From: Bacteroidota bacterium
GTDB taxonomy: Bacteria > Bacteroidota > Ignavibacteria > Kapaibacteriales > HRBIN21
Reading direction: 5' to 3'
Length of the DNA stretch: 64,000 bases
Assembly: GCA_030550275.1 (NCBI GenBank)
Contig: JAUQPR010000001.1
Coordinates: 62,001 to 126,000, forward strand
A program made the translations under genes and the position numbers. Each line of letters starts with the position of its first letter. The stretch's first letter is position 1. This document shows, piece by piece, positions 1-8,377 of this stretch. The notes under the pieces are model-generated. The model had not been told where the DNA came from. It was given only the letters and a program-made list of their open reading frames with translations, and made no database searches.

Positions 1-616
1 CGTCCACGACGTTGGCAAGGTGGTAGGTGGGGAAGCCGTCGGACTTGAGCAGCACCTGGTCGTCCAGGTCGCGCGCGCTCACGGTGATGGCTCCGCGGAT
101 GATGTCGGTGAAGCTCACCGTGCGGTCCAGCGGGACTGCCAGGCGCACCACCGCAGGGGCACCCTCGGCGAGCAAGCGCCGAACCTCATCCTCGGGCAGT
201 GTGAAGCTATTGCGCATGCTGAAGCGGTCGTACTTGGGTGCAACACCGGCAGCACGCTGGCGTGCACGCATGCGCTCCAGCTCCTCCGGCGTATCGAAGG
301 CATAGTATGCGGCGCCGCGTTCCAGGAGCACCTGCGCCTGCTGCCGGTAGAGCTCCAGCCGCTGGGATTGCACGTAGGGACCGTACGGTCCCCCGACGTG
401 CGGTCCCTCATCGAACTCCAACCCTGCCCAGGACAGCATCTCGATGATGTTCTCCACAGCACCGGGGACGGTGCGCTCCTGGTCGGTATCCTCAATGCGC
501 AGGATGAACTGCCCGCCGTGGTGGCGAGCAAAGAGGTAGTTATACAGCGCCGTGCGCAATCCGCCAATGTGCAGAAACCCCGTCGGCGAAGGCGCAAATC
601 GCACCCGTACACTCAT
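1..616 (-). CDS. gltX: Glutamyl-tRNA synthetase, N-terminal part (runs off the window)
   Basis: Charges tRNA-Glu with glutamate in the cytoplasm (class I aminoacyl-tRNA synthetase). About 205 residues are visible, starting at the ATG at 616-614, which has a purine-rich GGAGAGGAG stretch just upstream. The class I signature HIGG (the usual GluRS form of HIGH) is at residues 16-19, in the context [17 protein letters not shown]. Downstream the Rossmann core continues with [10 protein letters not shown] and, near the window edge, [14 protein letters not shown], both typical of GluRS. The KMSKS loop and the anticodon-binding domain lie outside the window. The gene is the last visible one of a leftward queF-queD-gltX operon, 9 bases after queD. 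Whether it is discriminating GluRS or GluRS that also charges tRNA-Gln cannot be read from this fragment. Confidence 0.95.
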   Translation of the reverse strand, partial: MSVRVRFAPSPTGFLHIGGLRTALYNYLFARHHGGQFILRIEDTDQERTVPGAVENIIEMLSWAGLEFDEGPHVGGPYGPYVQSQRLELYRQQAQVLLERGAAYYAFDTPEELERMRARQRAAGVAPKYDRFSMRNSFTLPEDEVRRLLAEGAPAVVRLAVPLDRTVSFTDIIRGAITVSARDLDDQVLLKSDGFPTYHLANVVD

Positions 617-625
617 GCTCCTCTC

Positions 626-1078
626 CTACGGCGTCGTTGGACTGTCGCCCAGCGGAAGCTCCAGTTGGACCTCCGCAAAGGTGCGCTCGGTCTCCTGCAC
701 GCGGACCCGAAGGCGGCAGAGATTGCTGTAGCGGGAAAGCTCTCGGGCAAGCCGCCGGGCAATGTAGGCGGCAATGTTCTCCGCCGTTGTGGCAAAGGGC
801 ACGTAGACGACCTTGAAGTGTGGGTGCTGCCGGAAGAACTCGCACATGAGCGCATCGGACTCATCGCACAGGAAGGCATGGTCGAGCTCTTGCACAATCG
901 GCTGCATCAGCCGAGCCAGCTCCAGGTAGTCCAGCACCATGCCCTGCGGATCGGGTTCGCCCTCCAGCTCCACCCATGCCGAGTAGGAGTGCCCATGGAG
1001 GTTCTGGCAGCCCCCGCTGTGGTAGGGCAACCGATGCGCCATCTCCCAGCGGAACTCCTTGGCAATGCGGGTCCTCAT
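626..1078 (-). CDS. queD: 6-carboxytetrahydropterin synthase (QueD)
   Basis: Converts dihydroneopterin triphosphate to 6-carboxy-tetrahydropterin, an early step to the queuosine precursor preQ0. The 150-residue product has the zinc-binding histidines of the family: His15 in EMAHRL, then His28 and His30 in CQNLHGHSY, with catalytic Cys24 just before. A later ELDHAFL and QETERTF supply the conserved His and Glu. An upstream in-frame ATG at 1138 would add 20 residues, but it lies inside queF. The ATG at 1078-1076 overlaps the queF stop in an ATGA and gives the usual family length, so I chose it. With queF next door, this is a two-gene part of the queuosine pathway; queC and queE are not in the window. 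Confidence 0.95.
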   Translation of the reverse strand: MRTRIAKEFRWEMAHRLPYHSGGCQNLHGHSYSAWVELEGEPDPQGMVLDYLELARLMQPIVQELDHAFLCDESDALMCEFFRQHPHFKVVYVPFATTAENIAAYIARRLARELSRYSNLCRLRVRVQETERTFAEVQLELPLGDSPTTP

Positions 1079-1425
1079 GGCTGGGTCCGCTCGTAGCGTG
1101 CGGTGATAATCGAGCGCATCCCACCGCGGGTGTTCCACTCGGTGGTCACCTCCATCTCCAGCGGGTCGCAGGCTGCCACCAGGTCGTCCAGAATGCGGTT
1201 GGTGACGTCCTCGTAGAAGATGCCCATGTTGCGGTACTGCAGGAAGTAGTACTTGAGCGACTTGAGCTCCAGGCAGAGCTGGTCGGGGACGTACCGGATC
1301 GTCACCGTCCCAAAATCGGGCAGCCCCGTGCGCGGGCAGACGGAGGTGAACTCCGGGTTGATGTGCGTAATCCAGTACCGGCGTCCCGGCTTGGGGTTGG
1401 GGAAGGTCTCAATCTGCGCTGCCAT
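1075..1425 (-). CDS. queF: NADPH-dependent 7-cyano-7-deazaguanine reductase (QueF)
   Basis: Reduces the nitrile of preQ0 to the aminomethyl group of preQ1 in queuosine synthesis. At 116 residues it is the short, unimodular type of QueF. The catalytic cysteine (Cys30) and aspartate (Asp37) are in SVCPRTGLPDFG, with the seven-residue spacing of the family. The family motif ELKSLKYY, thought to bind NADPH, is at residues 53-60 and is followed by YRN. It is first in the queF-queD-gltX operon and has a TAATTTTG promoter-like element about 32 bases upstream of the ATG. No strong Shine-Dalgarno is visible. Confidence 0.95.
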   Translation of the reverse strand: MAAQIETFPNPKPGRRYWITHINPEFTSVCPRTGLPDFGTVTIRYVPDQLCLELKSLKYYFLQYRNMGIFYEDVTNRILDDLVAACDPLEMEVTTEWNTRGGMRSIITARYERTQP

Positions 1426-1457
1426 GGCTTCGCGTTCGGTTGTGCACGGCTGCGGTG

Positions 1458-1465
1458 CAAAATTA
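1458..1465 (-). promoter_or_regulatory. Bacteroidota-type -7 element (TAATTTTG) for queF-queD-gltX
   Basis: Read on the minus strand the site is TAATTTTG followed by CACCGC, an exact match to the Bacteroidota housekeeping -7 consensus TAnnTTTG. It ends 32 bases before the queF ATG, in the only non-coding gap upstream. I see no convincing -33 TTG at the usual distance, so the call rests on the -7 match and its repetition elsewhere in the window. Confidence 0.6.
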
Positions 1466-1489
1466 GCCCACCGCCCACAGGCGCAGTGG

Positions 1490-2203
1490 CTACGGCAGCT
1501 CGATCACCACCGGCTGGCAGCGGCAGTATTGGGCAACGCGCGGAAGCGCCTGCTGAGCGGCTTCGCGCGTTGGGTAGTTGCCCACGACGACGGCGTAGTA
1601 GGTCTCTCCACCGAGCTGCTTGACCACCACGGAGGCACGGAACCGCCGCCGGCGCAGCCGTTCCAGCTCCTGTTCGGCAGCCTGGCGCGCGCGGAAGCTG
1701 GCGATCTGCACAGCGTACCCGTGTGCCGATTGCGCCACCGAAGGCGGCTGCTTTGCCGGCGTTGGGGCGAGCTCCGGAGGCAACCCAATGGTTGCGCGTA
1801 CCGTCTCCCAGGCGTAGAACAGCAGGTCCGAGCTTGGATACCGCTGCAGGAAGGTACGCAAGCCCTGCCAGGCGCGAGCGGTATCGCGCTGCAGAGCGCT
1901 GAGCTGGACGATGCTGCAGAGGGCATCGTCAGCCCAGATACTCTTCGGGTGCTCCCGCAGAATCCGCTCGTAGAGCGGAAGCGCTTGCTGGGCATCCGAG
2001 AGCAGCCGAGCTTGCAGCAGGAGGACTCCCGGCTCGTTGGGGTAGCGCCGGAGCAGCTCCGGAAGGGCTGCGGCAAGGCTGTCGCGCTTGCCTTGGGCTA
2101 AGCGCAGCAGTGCCTGCCGTACTATGCCATCCACCTCCTGGGCTGCTACCGGTACGGCAACGCTGCCGATGAGCACCACGCATGCTGCAATCGACCACCG
2201 CAT
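1490..2203 (-). CDS. Secreted SPOR-domain protein with helical-repeat region
   Basis: The 237-residue product begins with a signal peptide (about residues 1-21, ending VPVAAQ). Residues 25-135 are helical and resemble TPR-like repeats (RYPNEPGVLLLQARLL, REHPKSIWADDAL). A proline-rich linker leads to a C-terminal SPOR domain at about residues 162-235 (GYAVQIASF, then YYAVVVGNYPTREAAQQAL). SPOR domains bind denuded septal peptidoglycan, so this is probably a periplasmic division- or wall-associated protein. A longer frame reaches back to 2566, but that part overlaps murG on the other strand. The ATG at 2203 gives a clean signal peptide. The gene is divergent from murG. A one-mismatch promoter match (TATTTTCG, 2233-2226) lies upstream. 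The exact partner is not predictable. Confidence 0.85.
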   Translation of the reverse strand: MRWSIAACVVLIGSVAVPVAAQEVDGIVRQALLRLAQGKRDSLAAALPELLRRYPNEPGVLLLQARLLSDAQQALPLYERILREHPKSIWADDALCSIVQLSALQRDTARAWQGLRTFLQRYPSSDLLFYAWETVRATIGLPPELAPTPAKQPPSVAQSAHGYAVQIASFRARQAAEQELERLRRRRFRASVVVKQLGGETYYAVVVGNYPTREAAQQALPRVAQYCRCQPVVIELP

Positions 2204-2253
2204 CCGCAGCTCCGTGCCGACGGCGCGAAAATACGCAACCGCCCGATGCTGCC

Positions 2254-2261
2254 TAAGTTTG
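2254..2261 (+). promoter_or_regulatory. Bacteroidota-type -7 element (TAAGTTTG) for murG
   Basis: An exact TAnnTTTG match lies 26 bases upstream of the murG GTG start. It sits downstream of the first in-frame ATG (2246), so a transcript from here could not use that ATG. This, with the AGGAGG at 2278-2283, fixes the likely start of murG at 2288. Confidence 0.65.
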
Positions 2262-2287
2262 CATCCAACCGTGCTGCAGGAGGAACT

Positions 2288-3391
2288 GTGCGGATCCTCA
2301 TCGCCGCTGGTGGGACGGGTGGACATCTCTTCCCCGCCCTGGCAGTGCTGGAGGAGCTCCAGGAGCTGGGGCAGGTGGAAGCCTGGTTCGTCGGGCGCGC
2401 CGACCGCATCGAGGGGCGGGTGGTGCCCGCGCTGGGGTACTCGCTCCAAGCTATCCCAATGCGGGGCTTTCCGGGATGGCGCTCTCCACAGGTGCTGCGC
2501 CTTCCAATAGCCCTGGCACAAAGCCTGTGGCTGGTGCGGCAGCGTGTGCAGGAGTTCCGTCCGCATGTTGTGTTAGCAACGGGAGCATACAGCAGCCTTC
2601 CCGTGGGGATCGTTGCGCGCTGGTATGGCATCCCCCTGGTGCTGCTTGAGCTCAATGTGCACCCTGGACGCGCCGTTCGCCTCCTTGCGCGCTGGGCTAC
2701 GGCAATCATCACCGCAATGGAGCCGACCGCGCTGCACCTTCCTCGAAGGGCGCGGGATCGAGTCCAGTGCTGGGGAGCCCCGGTTCGGCGCGCTTTGCGC
2801 CAGGTGAGCACTCCATCAGAGGCACGGCGGCTCCTGGGGCTTTCTCCAGAGCTGCCGACGGTGGCAATCCTGGGCGGCAGCCTGGGCTCGGCTCGGCTCA
2901 ATCGGGTTGCGCAGCGGCTTCTCCCGCATGCCGAAGCCGGGAGGATGCAACTGCTCTGGCAGCATGGAGCCGGTTTTACGCCTCCGCCGGGGCTTCCCCG
3001 CACGGTGCTTGCACGCCCCTTCTTCGCGGCAGAGCTTGCGGCATTCTACGCTGCTGCCGACTGCGTCGTTGCCCGTGCCGGAGCGATGACCATTGCCGAA
3101 CTGTGTGCGGTCGGACGTGCGGCGATCCTGGTTCCCTACCCCGCTGCAGCCGAGCAGCATCAATGGCACAACGCGCGCTGGATGGAGTCCCACGGCGCTG
3201 CCATCTGCATCGCCGATGAGCGCGCCGAAACCGAAGTTCCCGCGCAGGTGGAAGCGCTGCTTGCCGAACCCGAACGCCGCCATCGCCTTGCCGAGGCGGC
3301 ACGCCGACTCAGCCGTCCCGATGCCGCTGCGCGCATCGCCCAATTGCTGTGGCAGTTGGGGACGGACTCGCTCTCTGGCGCCCGTGCATGA
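2288..3391 (+). CDS. murG: MurG-family UDP-GlcNAc transferase (lipid II synthesis), with altered motifs
   Basis: MurG adds GlcNAc from UDP-GlcNAc to lipid I on the inner face of the membrane, making lipid II. The 367-residue product has the N-terminal glycine loop GGTGGH (residues 8-13) and the C-terminal UDP-sugar region ARAGAMTIAE with ribose-binding Glu271 and the HQ pair at 291-292. I chose the GTG at 2288 because AGGAGG (2278-2283) precedes it by four bases and the promoter element lies between it and the upstream ATG. Two signature motifs deviate. HEQN is LELN (120-123) and GGSQGA is GGSLGS (196-201), so both usual glutamines are leucine. The gene is not in a dcw cluster: its neighbours are a divergent SPOR gene and two small membrane proteins. 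It could be the only MurG of the cell or a paralogue. Confidence 0.85.
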   Translation: MRILIAAGGTGGHLFPALAVLEELQELGQVEAWFVGRADRIEGRVVPALGYSLQAIPMRGFPGWRSPQVLRLPIALAQSLWLVRQRVQEFRPHVVLATGAYSSLPVGIVARWYGIPLVLLELNVHPGRAVRLLARWATAIITAMEPTALHLPRRARDRVQCWGAPVRRALRQVSTPSEARRLLGLSPELPTVAILGGSLGSARLNRVAQRLLPHAEAGRMQLLWQHGAGFTPPPGLPRTVLARPFFAAELAAFYAAADCVVARAGAMTIAELCAVGRAAILVPYPAAAEQHQWHNARWMESHGAAICIADERAETEVPAQVEALLAEPERRHRLAEAARRLSRPDAAARIAQLLWQLGTDSLSGARA

Positions 3392-3422
3392 GCGCCGCCG
3401 TGCGGCTTTCCATTGCGGCAGC

Positions 3423-3430
3423 TAATTTTG
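3423..3430 (+). promoter_or_regulatory. Bacteroidota-type -7 element (TAATTTTG)
   Basis: An exact TAnnTTTG match lies in the 99-base gap after murG, 60 bases before the ATG at 3491. It would drive the two small membrane-associated genes that follow. A TTG start at 3413 lies upstream of it, which argues against that longer frame. Confidence 0.55.
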
Positions 3431-3490
3431 CGCCGTGTGCAGGACATCGCTGTACAAACCCGGCAACCAAGCCCGACAGTGTCTCCGGCA

Positions 3491-3943
3491 ATGAGCCCAG
3501 CAGAGCAACAGGAGCGCGTGTTCACCCCGCGGCTGGATATCTACTGGCGAGCACTGGCGCTCTACGCACTGGCGCTGCTGGCATACGGATTTGTGCGCAG
3601 CGGCTTGCGCAATGAGGTCACCGTCCCGCTGAGTGACCCGCTGGCGCTGCTGCTGCTGGTGTTTGCCCTGTGGGCACTCTGCGCGCTGGTGTGGACCTGG
3701 TACGTGCAGCCAAGGGTGGCGCTCGGGGCAGACTACTTGCGCATAGGGAACCGCTTCCGTGAGCGTGTCATCTCGGCACGGGATATCCGGCGCATCGTGC
3801 TCCCCCGCCGCTACGGCTGGGGGCGTCTGGTGCGCATCTACCTGCGCGGGCGGCGCCGCGTGCTCCTGCTCCGTCCGGCAGCCTACGCAGAGGGGAGGGA
3901 GCTTCTGCAGGCGCTGGCGCGACTGCAACGGCGGCTGCAGTGA
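3491..3943 (+). CDS. Small membrane protein with PH-like C-terminal region
   Basis: The 150-residue product has two predicted transmembrane helices (about residues 19-37 and 50-70). A basic, beta-rich cytoplasmic-looking segment of about 80 residues follows, with Arg-rich strands (RFRERVISARDIRRIVL, LRGRRRVLLLRP) and a final helix. That layout resembles the bacterial PH-domain (bPH) membrane proteins, but I cannot confirm the fold by eye. The ORF can be read from a TTG at 3413. I prefer the ATG at 3491 because a promoter element lies at 3423-3430. Its stop overlaps the next gene in TGATG, so the two are coupled. Function is unknown. Confidence 0.6.
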   Translation: MSPAEQQERVFTPRLDIYWRALALYALALLAYGFVRSGLRNEVTVPLSDPLALLLLVFALWALCALVWTWYVQPRVALGADYLRIGNRFRERVISARDIRRIVLPRRYGWGRLVRIYLRGRRRVLLLRPAAYAEGRELLQALARLQRRLQ

Positions 3944-4506
3944 TGAAGTGGATCGCCTGGCTGCTTCCATTCCCGCTGCTGGCACAGCCTCCCACGAACG
4001 TTGCGCAGTTGTACCGGCTCGCCGATAGCCTTGCAGCGGAGCTCCTGCGTGCGCTGCCCCAGTCGCAGTCCCTCCAGCTCCGGGTTGTTCCCCATCCAGC
4101 GGCGTGGTTGCTGGAACATGCACTGGCGCGGCAAGCCGAACGGTTTGGTGTGGCGATTGTTCCGGCAGATTCTGCCCAGGCGAGCCTGGAGCTGGCGATC
4201 GTGGAGGTGGGTATCCGCTACGACCCCTTGCCCGATGGGCTGCTGCGCCGCAGTGCACAGCTTTCGGTATCTGCGCTGCTGCGTTCCTCACCGGCGGCGA
4301 TGCACCCACTGCCTCTGTACCGGATGGCACTTGTGGACACGCTTCCGCGCCGAACTCTGCCCGCAGTGGAGCAGCCCGAATACCCCTTTGCCACTGCGCC
4401 GGTAGCTGAGGAGCGCTCCCTCTGGCGCGAACTGCTGGAACCCGCCATCGCCACCATTGCTGGAGGGCTGCTCCTGGTGCTGCTCTTCACATTGCGCAGT
4501 CCGTGA
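3943..4506 (+). CDS. Unknown exported protein with C-terminal membrane anchor
   Basis: I do not recognise this family. The 187-residue product starts with a short signal peptide (MKWIAWLLPFPLLAQ), carries a soluble alpha/beta-looking stretch (residues 20-155), and ends with one transmembrane helix (about 165-182) followed by a few residues. The soluble part would lie in the periplasm, tethered to the inner membrane. The ATG at 3943 is coupled to the preceding gene by a TGATG overlap; a GTG one codon earlier is possible. The gene converges with the M16 peptidase gene 4 bases away. The repeated pairing with the PH-like membrane protein suggests a shared job, but nothing points to which. Confidence 0.6.
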   Translation: MKWIAWLLPFPLLAQPPTNVAQLYRLADSLAAELLRALPQSQSLQLRVVPHPAAWLLEHALARQAERFGVAIVPADSAQASLELAIVEVGIRYDPLPDGLLRRSAQLSVSALLRSSPAAMHPLPLYRMALVDTLPRRTLPAVEQPEYPFATAPVAEERSLWRELLEPAIATIAGGLLLVLLFTLRSP

Positions 4507-4510
4507 ACGG

Positions 4511-7333
4511 CTACTGCCCTTGGGCAGTCTTCGGCGGCAGCATTCGGACCTCCAGGCGAGGCGCCGCGCACAGCTCCGCCACTGTCTGCCGCAGGAGCGC
4601 CGGAGTGAGCTGCTGCTCCAGCCACTGCGGGTAGCTCAGCAGCGCCTCCAGCGCATCCCCATCGCGGTAGTGGCGCTGCAGGAGCGTTGCCCAGAATTCA
4701 TTGCGCTGCTGGTCCAGTTGGTAATCGTGCAGCAGGACGCGCCGGACACGTTCGACCTCGTCGAGTGTGGGACCCTGCGTGCGCAGGCGCTCGAGCTCAC
4801 GGTACAGCTCCTGCACGAGTGTATCCGCCCGGTCGGGGTCGCAGGAGAAGGCAATCTGGAGGCGGTAGTGCGGCAGCGGCTCCTTCTCCGCCCATGTCCA
4901 AACGAAGACGGCATAGACACCTCCGAGCTCTTCGCGCAGCCGCTCAAACAGGCGCAGATTGAGCAGCCGCTCGAGTGCCTCCAGCCGGAACTGGTTGTGC
5001 ACGCTCCAGCGGAACTCTCCGCCGTAGACAATGCCCACCCAGGTTTTGGGCTCGTCTCCGCGCTCGAACTGCACCACTGTGCCCACCGGGGCTGGGCGCG
5101 CTCCAACGTCCCGGGGGTGCTCACGCCGGCGCGGGTCGCCGGGAAGCCCCGCAAGGTAACGCTCCACCAACGGGCGCAACTGCTCTGGCTTGACCGCCCC
5201 GACCACGATAAAGACCCAGTCGGCAGCATTGCTCACGCGCTGGCGATAGAACTCATACGCCGCCGCGGGGTTGACCCGCTGCAGGTCCTGCAATTGAATG
5301 GCGCGCTTGCGCGGATGCCCTTGCCAGTAGAGCGCCTGCAGGGTATCGAAGAAGACCGCTTGGGGCGATTCCGTCCTGCCCTGTAGCAGGGAGCGCCGTG
5401 CGGCTTGGTATGCCTCGACACAGGCGCTGTCCATCCGCGGACGCGTCATGTACAGGTGCAGCAACTGGAGCGCAAGTTCGAGCTCCTGGGCACCGGCTTC
5501 CAGCCAGATCCTCTCGCCCGTCTCACCGATGCCGAGCCGGATCTCCAGCTTCTGCCCAGCAAGCCGTTTGCGCAGCGTGAAGGGATCGAATTCCCCAGCG
5601 CCGCACTGCTCGACCAGCAGCATGGCTTCAGCAGCGGACCAGTACAGCGAATCCGGCGCCAGCGAATGCCCGCCGGGGCTGAGCGCCCACACGATGACTT
5701 GGTCCTGCTTGAGCTGTGTAGGCTTGACCACCACCCGTGCCCCGTTGGAGAGGGTCCACTCCAGGGCATCTCCAGCGGGCAAGCGGCGCTGGCGGAGAAT
5801 TCGCCCCTTGCGCGGAGGCTGCGCAAGCAGCGCGGGGAGCTGCTCCTCGGCTTGTGGTTGGGCACGTAGCCCGCGCTCCAGTCCGCGCTGGATCGCCTGC
5901 CACAGGCTGGCGCTATCGGGGGCGACACGACCGGGCTGCTCCCGCGCCGAGACCAGCACCACCCAGCCCTCGCGCGGGAAGAGCTCGGCAAAGACCTGCT
6001 CGACCTCTTCGCGCCGGATCGTCGGCAGCAGGCTCTGTGCAAGCTCCAGCTCCTGCGCCGCACTGAGCAGGGGCATCCCGAAACGGGCATGGTCGCGCAA
6101 GCGGAAGAGGTGCTGTACCGATTCCGTCCGCTCCTGTTCGGCGACCGCCTCCTGCAGGCGCCGTTGGAGCTTGGCTTTGTGCCGCTCCAGTTCCGATTGG
6201 CTCACCCCTCCGCCCTGCCAGGCACGGGCAAGCTCGTAGGCGAGCAGCTCGGCTGCCGTTGCAATGCTCTCATCGCGCACGGCAAACATGCTGAAGCTCA
6301 TCCAATCGTAGCGCTGAGAGAAGGGGCGAATGTCGGCAAAGACAACCTGTGCCGGTGCATCGGGCGTGTAGGTGTATGCATCGAGCCGTTCCAGGAGGAT
6401 CCCCAGCGCCAGCCGACGGAGCAGGAAGCGCCGGTACTCCGAGCGCGTCTGCGGGCGCAGCGGCGGCAGGTAGGCGTTGAACTGCACCTGGGCAAAGCGC
6501 AGCTCTGGGTCTGTGCCCACCGAGATGCGGATACCGGGCGAGCTGGGAATTTCGGGATCGGAGAACGAGGGCACCGGCTCCTCCGGTGCCCGGATGCGCC
6601 CGAAATGGCGCCGTACCAGCGCCTCCAGTGTGTCCACGGCAATATCGCCGACGAGCATGACCGTGAGCAGCTCCGGGCGATACCAGCGGCGGTAGAAGCG
6701 GCGGACTGCTTCTGGACGGAAGGTGCGCAGGCTCTGCTCCGTGCCGATCGGGTCGCGCTCGGCATAGCGGGAGTTGCCGTAGAACGCTGCGTTGTGGAAG
6801 CGTCTCCAGATCCGCTCCTCGGCGCCCAAGCCCAGCCGCCACTCCTCCAGCACGATCCTGCGCTCGGTCTCGATCTCTGCCGAATCCAGCGTTGCGGCGA
6901 ACGCCATCTCGGCAAACACCTGTAGCAGCGAATCGCGGAACGCGGGCGGCTCCAGCGGCGCCGATGCCACAAGGTAGACGGTCTCGTGGTAGCCCGTGAA
7001 GGCATTGGCGTGTGGTCCCAAATCCACCCCGTACCGCGCCAACCACTTCGTCAGGGTGCGGTTCGGGAAGCTCGGCAGCGTGGCAAAGAGCATGTGCTCC
7101 AGCAGGTGTGCTAATCCGAGCTGGTCATCCTCCTCGTGCAGCGAGCCCGCGCGCACCGCCATCATGAGCGCTATCCGCCCCGGGGGGTAGGAGTTCGAGC
7201 GCACGAAGTAGGAGAGCCCATTGGGAAGCTTTCCCGCCCGAACAGCGGGATCGCGCGGCAACTGCTCCTGTGCCACCGCATACGTGGACGCCGCCAAGAC
7301 CAGCGCCATCCAGCATCCCAGCAAACGCGCCAT
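4511..7333 (-). CDS. Large secreted M16 (pitrilysin-type) zinc peptidase
   Basis: The 940-residue product has the inverted zinc motif HLLEH at residues 76-80. The third ligand is probably Glu157, which lies 77 residues after the last histidine as in pitrilysin and insulysin. It is preceded by an export signal (about residues 1-21, ending YAVAQ). The length fits two M16 halves: an active N-terminal half and an inactive C-terminal half needed for the clamshell fold. It would degrade peptides in the periplasm or at the outer membrane. The longer frame to 7417 lacks a signal peptide and overlaps the upstream gene, so I start at ATG 7333-7331. It follows the oxidoreductase gene by 19 bases on the same strand. 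A second, single-domain M16 gene lies at 25806-27122. Confidence 0.92.
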   Translation of the reverse strand: MARLLGCWMALVLAASTYAVAQEQLPRDPAVRAGKLPNGLSYFVRSNSYPPGRIALMMAVRAGSLHEEDDQLGLAHLLEHMLFATLPSFPNRTLTKWLARYGVDLGPHANAFTGYHETVYLVASAPLEPPAFRDSLLQVFAEMAFAATLDSAEIETERRIVLEEWRLGLGAEERIWRRFHNAAFYGNSRYAERDPIGTEQSLRTFRPEAVRRFYRRWYRPELLTVMLVGDIAVDTLEALVRRHFGRIRAPEEPVPSFSDPEIPSSPGIRISVGTDPELRFAQVQFNAYLPPLRPQTRSEYRRFLLRRLALGILLERLDAYTYTPDAPAQVVFADIRPFSQRYDWMSFSMFAVRDESIATAAELLAYELARAWQGGGVSQSELERHKAKLQRRLQEAVAEQERTESVQHLFRLRDHARFGMPLLSAAQELELAQSLLPTIRREEVEQVFAELFPREGWVVLVSAREQPGRVAPDSASLWQAIQRGLERGLRAQPQAEEQLPALLAQPPRKGRILRQRRLPAGDALEWTLSNGARVVVKPTQLKQDQVIVWALSPGGHSLAPDSLYWSAAEAMLLVEQCGAGEFDPFTLRKRLAGQKLEIRLGIGETGERIWLEAGAQELELALQLLHLYMTRPRMDSACVEAYQAARRSLLQGRTESPQAVFFDTLQALYWQGHPRKRAIQLQDLQRVNPAAAYEFYRQRVSNAADWVFIVVGAVKPEQLRPLVERYLAGLPGDPRRREHPRDVGARPAPVGTVVQFERGDEPKTWVGIVYGGEFRWSVHNQFRLEALERLLNLRLFERLREELGGVYAVFVWTWAEKEPLPHYRLQIAFSCDPDRADTLVQELYRELERLRTQGPTLDEVERVRRVLLHDYQLDQQRNEFWATLLQRHYRDGDALEALLSYPQWLEQQLTPALLRQTVAELCAAPRLEVRMLPPKTAQGQ

Positions 7334-7352
7334 TGCAGCACCTATATGGGGT

Positions 7353-8366
7353 TCAACCAGAGGCTTCCAGCACCACCTCCTGCCGCTCCTGTGCCGAACG
7401 GTAGAGTGCTTCCACAATGCGCATCCGGTGGACGGCTTCCTCGGCGGTTGAGACCGGAGGCACCACGCCGCGGACGGTGTTGAGGAAGTACTGCCACTCC
7501 AGCTCGTAGGAGCGCGTGTACTGCTGCAGCGGAGATGTTCGCCGCTCGGCAGTGATGCTCACAAACTCCCCGTCGCTGTGCTTGACCACGCGGAAGGGGT
7601 TGAGATACCCGCTCCCCTTCGTGCCGAAGATGTTGCAGTAGTACAAGTCCTCCGGGCGCATGAGCGACCAGGAGCACTCCAGCGTTGCGACGCTCCCGGA
7701 GCTGAAGTAGAGCGTGGCGATGACCAGGTCCTCGACCACCCGGGTCTGATGGCGGAACATCGCCGCATGCACCGAGCGCACGGCGGCGAAATCGTACATC
7801 CACAAGGTCAGGTCCAGCAGGAGGATCCCCAGGTCCATGAGCACTCCCCCGCCGGAGATATCGGCGCGCGTCAGCCAGCGTTGCTCGCGCTGGCGTGGCT
7901 GCAGCCATCCGGCTTTGATGTAGTAGATGGTGCCCAGCTCGCCCCGCACAACGTAGGACTTCAGCAGTGTGGCATCGGGGCGGAAGCGGTGATTCATCCC
8001 GACCATCAGATGCTTGCCCGTTCGGGCAACGGCGCGGGCAACCTCCTCGGCTTCCGCTACACTCCGCGCCAATGGCTTCTCTACGAAGACGTGCTTGCCG
8101 TGCTCCAAAGCTGCGATGGCAATCTCCGGATGCGAATCGGTCGTGGTGCAGACGTCCACGATCTGAACCCCCTCCAGACTCCAGAGCTCCTCCAGCCGTT
8201 CGGCGACGTACGGCACCGAGAAGCGCTCCGCAACCATCCGCGCCTTGGACAGATTGCGGTCGTAGAGCGCCACGACCTCCACCTGCGGCAGCCGCTTGAG
8301 CAGCGGCAGATGGACTGTCTGCGCCACATGCCCGGTCCCCACCAGCGCAACGCCGAACCGTTCCAT
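7353..8366 (-). CDS. Gfo/Idh/MocA-family NAD(P)-dependent sugar oxidoreductase
   Basis: The 337-residue product has an N-terminal Rossmann fold with the dinucleotide loop VGTGHVAQ (residues 9-16) and the family hallmark EKP at 96-98. The C-terminal part has GMNHRFRPD and the SGGGVLMDLG segment that forms the substrate side of the fold. Members oxidise or reduce sugars, inositols or sugar nucleotides, and the substrate cannot be read here. I start at the ATG at 8366-8364, immediately before the beta1 strand; the longer frame adds 88 residues unlike the family. It is followed closely by the large M16 gene. A one-mismatch promoter element lies 11 bases upstream. Confidence 0.88.
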   Translation of the reverse strand: MERFGVALVGTGHVAQTVHLPLLKRLPQVEVVALYDRNLSKARMVAERFSVPYVAERLEELWSLEGVQIVDVCTTTDSHPEIAIAALEHGKHVFVEKPLARSVAEAEEVARAVARTGKHLMVGMNHRFRPDATLLKSYVVRGELGTIYYIKAGWLQPRQREQRWLTRADISGGGVLMDLGILLLDLTLWMYDFAAVRSVHAAMFRHQTRVVEDLVIATLYFSSGSVATLECSWSLMRPEDLYYCNIFGTKGSGYLNPFRVVKHSDGEFVSITAERRTSPLQQYTRSYELEWQYFLNTVRGVVPPVSTAEEAVHRMRIVEALYRSAQERQEVVLEASG

Positions 8367-8377
8367 TCCGCGCTGCC

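Noticed and set aside
1426-1489. A preQ1 riboswitch upstream of queF
   Set aside because: The leader after the promoter element would be about 26 bases, too short for a preQ1 aptamer, and no pseudoknot pattern is visible.
2246-2287. ATG at 2246 as the murG start
   Set aside because: A promoter element lies downstream of it at 2254-2261, and a GTG at 2288 with AGGAGG fits better.
4514-4527. Palindrome CTGCCCTTGGGCAG at the convergent junction as a terminator
   Set aside because: The loop would be two to four bases, it lies in coding sequence of the M16 gene, and no T tract follows on either strand.
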